From an uncultured Collinsella sp. (GTDB taxonomy: Bacteria; Actinomycetota; Coriobacteriia; Coriobacteriales; Coriobacteriaceae), in assembly GCA_900752475.1 (NCBI GenBank), contig CAADVJ010000162.1:1-13125 (forward strand): a stretch of DNA of 13,125 nucleotides, in the 5' to 3' direction. Shown here one piece after another: positions 13,080 through 13,125 of the stretch. Made by a program: the position numbers and the translations under genes. Position 1 is the stretch's first letter. Each line of letters begins with the position of its first letter. Under the pieces are notes generated by a model. The model searched no databases, was not told the DNA's origin, and saw only the letters and a program-made list of their open reading frames with translations.

Positions 13080-13125
13080 TCATCGTGGTGTGCTCGTAGC
13101 CGCGCTCCACGAGGAGCCGCTCGGC
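13075..13125 (-). CDS. C-terminal 16 residues of an unidentified gene (partial, runs off right edge)
   Basis: The minus strand at the window edge reads AERLLVERGYEHTTMI and stops at TGA (13077-13075). It looks like a protein end, and its stop lies right beside the start of the HsdS fragment's open frame, as for a neighbouring gene in the same direction. Too little is visible to name it. Confidence 0.3.
   Translation of the reverse strand, partial: AERLLVERGYEHTTMI

Overview
The window looks like a chromosomal segment of a GC-rich gut actinobacterium of the Coriobacteriia, most likely Collinsella or a close relative. This is inferred from the GC-rich, strongly biased codon use, the LPXTG surface proteins, the topoisomerase pair and the accessory-gene set; no rRNA or tRNA gene is present to confirm it.

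Layout. At 2-112 is the C-terminal end of a cell-wall-anchored surface protein. A gene-free leader of about 390 bases with three perfect inverted repeats (113-504) precedes a two-gene topoisomerase operon (505-4788). Its divergent type IIA subunits B and A are of the kind otherwise typical of Clostridia. It ends in a 17-bp GC-rich hairpin.

From 4789 onward the region is accessory and rich in decayed genes. It holds an array of phased A-tract repeats and a collinear fossil of an AAA-type ATPase (5009-5476). These are followed by a flavodoxin-like reductase (5585-6115, minus), an LPATG surface protein (6437-7357), a C-terminal remnant of a Sir2-like deacylase (7405-7860), and possibly the end of another gene on the opposite strand (7408-7485).

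The best preserved accessory module is 7938-10826. Three minus-strand genes encode a flavodoxin-like reductase, a carboxymuconolactone decarboxylase/cupin fusion and an alpha/beta hydrolase with a cysteine in the nucleophile position. They read away from a divergent MerR-family regulator. The intergenic region holds a near-textbook MerR promoter: a dyad inside a 19-bp spacer. The likely logic is that MerR senses an inducing (perhaps electrophilic or quinone-like) compound and switches on the detoxifying cassette.

Further right are a fossil of a DUF4143-type ATPase (10839-11106, minus) behind an unusual inverted repeat that includes its ribosome binding site, and an intact yjdF gene (11378-11797). 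The yjdF gene has a probable azaaromatic riboswitch leader containing an anti-Shine-Dalgarno strand. Next comes a ToxN/AbiQ-like toxin candidate (12006-12454, minus) whose reading frame is broken in a run of four C, with a structured leader and its own terminator. The window ends in scrambled pieces: the start of an unidentified plus-strand gene, an HsdS (type I restriction specificity) fragment on the minus strand, and the last 16 residues of an unidentified minus-strand gene.

The overall picture is a core replication operon flanked by a gene graveyard. Two unrelated ATPase fossils share one pattern: regulatory repeats, ribosome binding site and first codons are kept, while the ATPase core is deleted.
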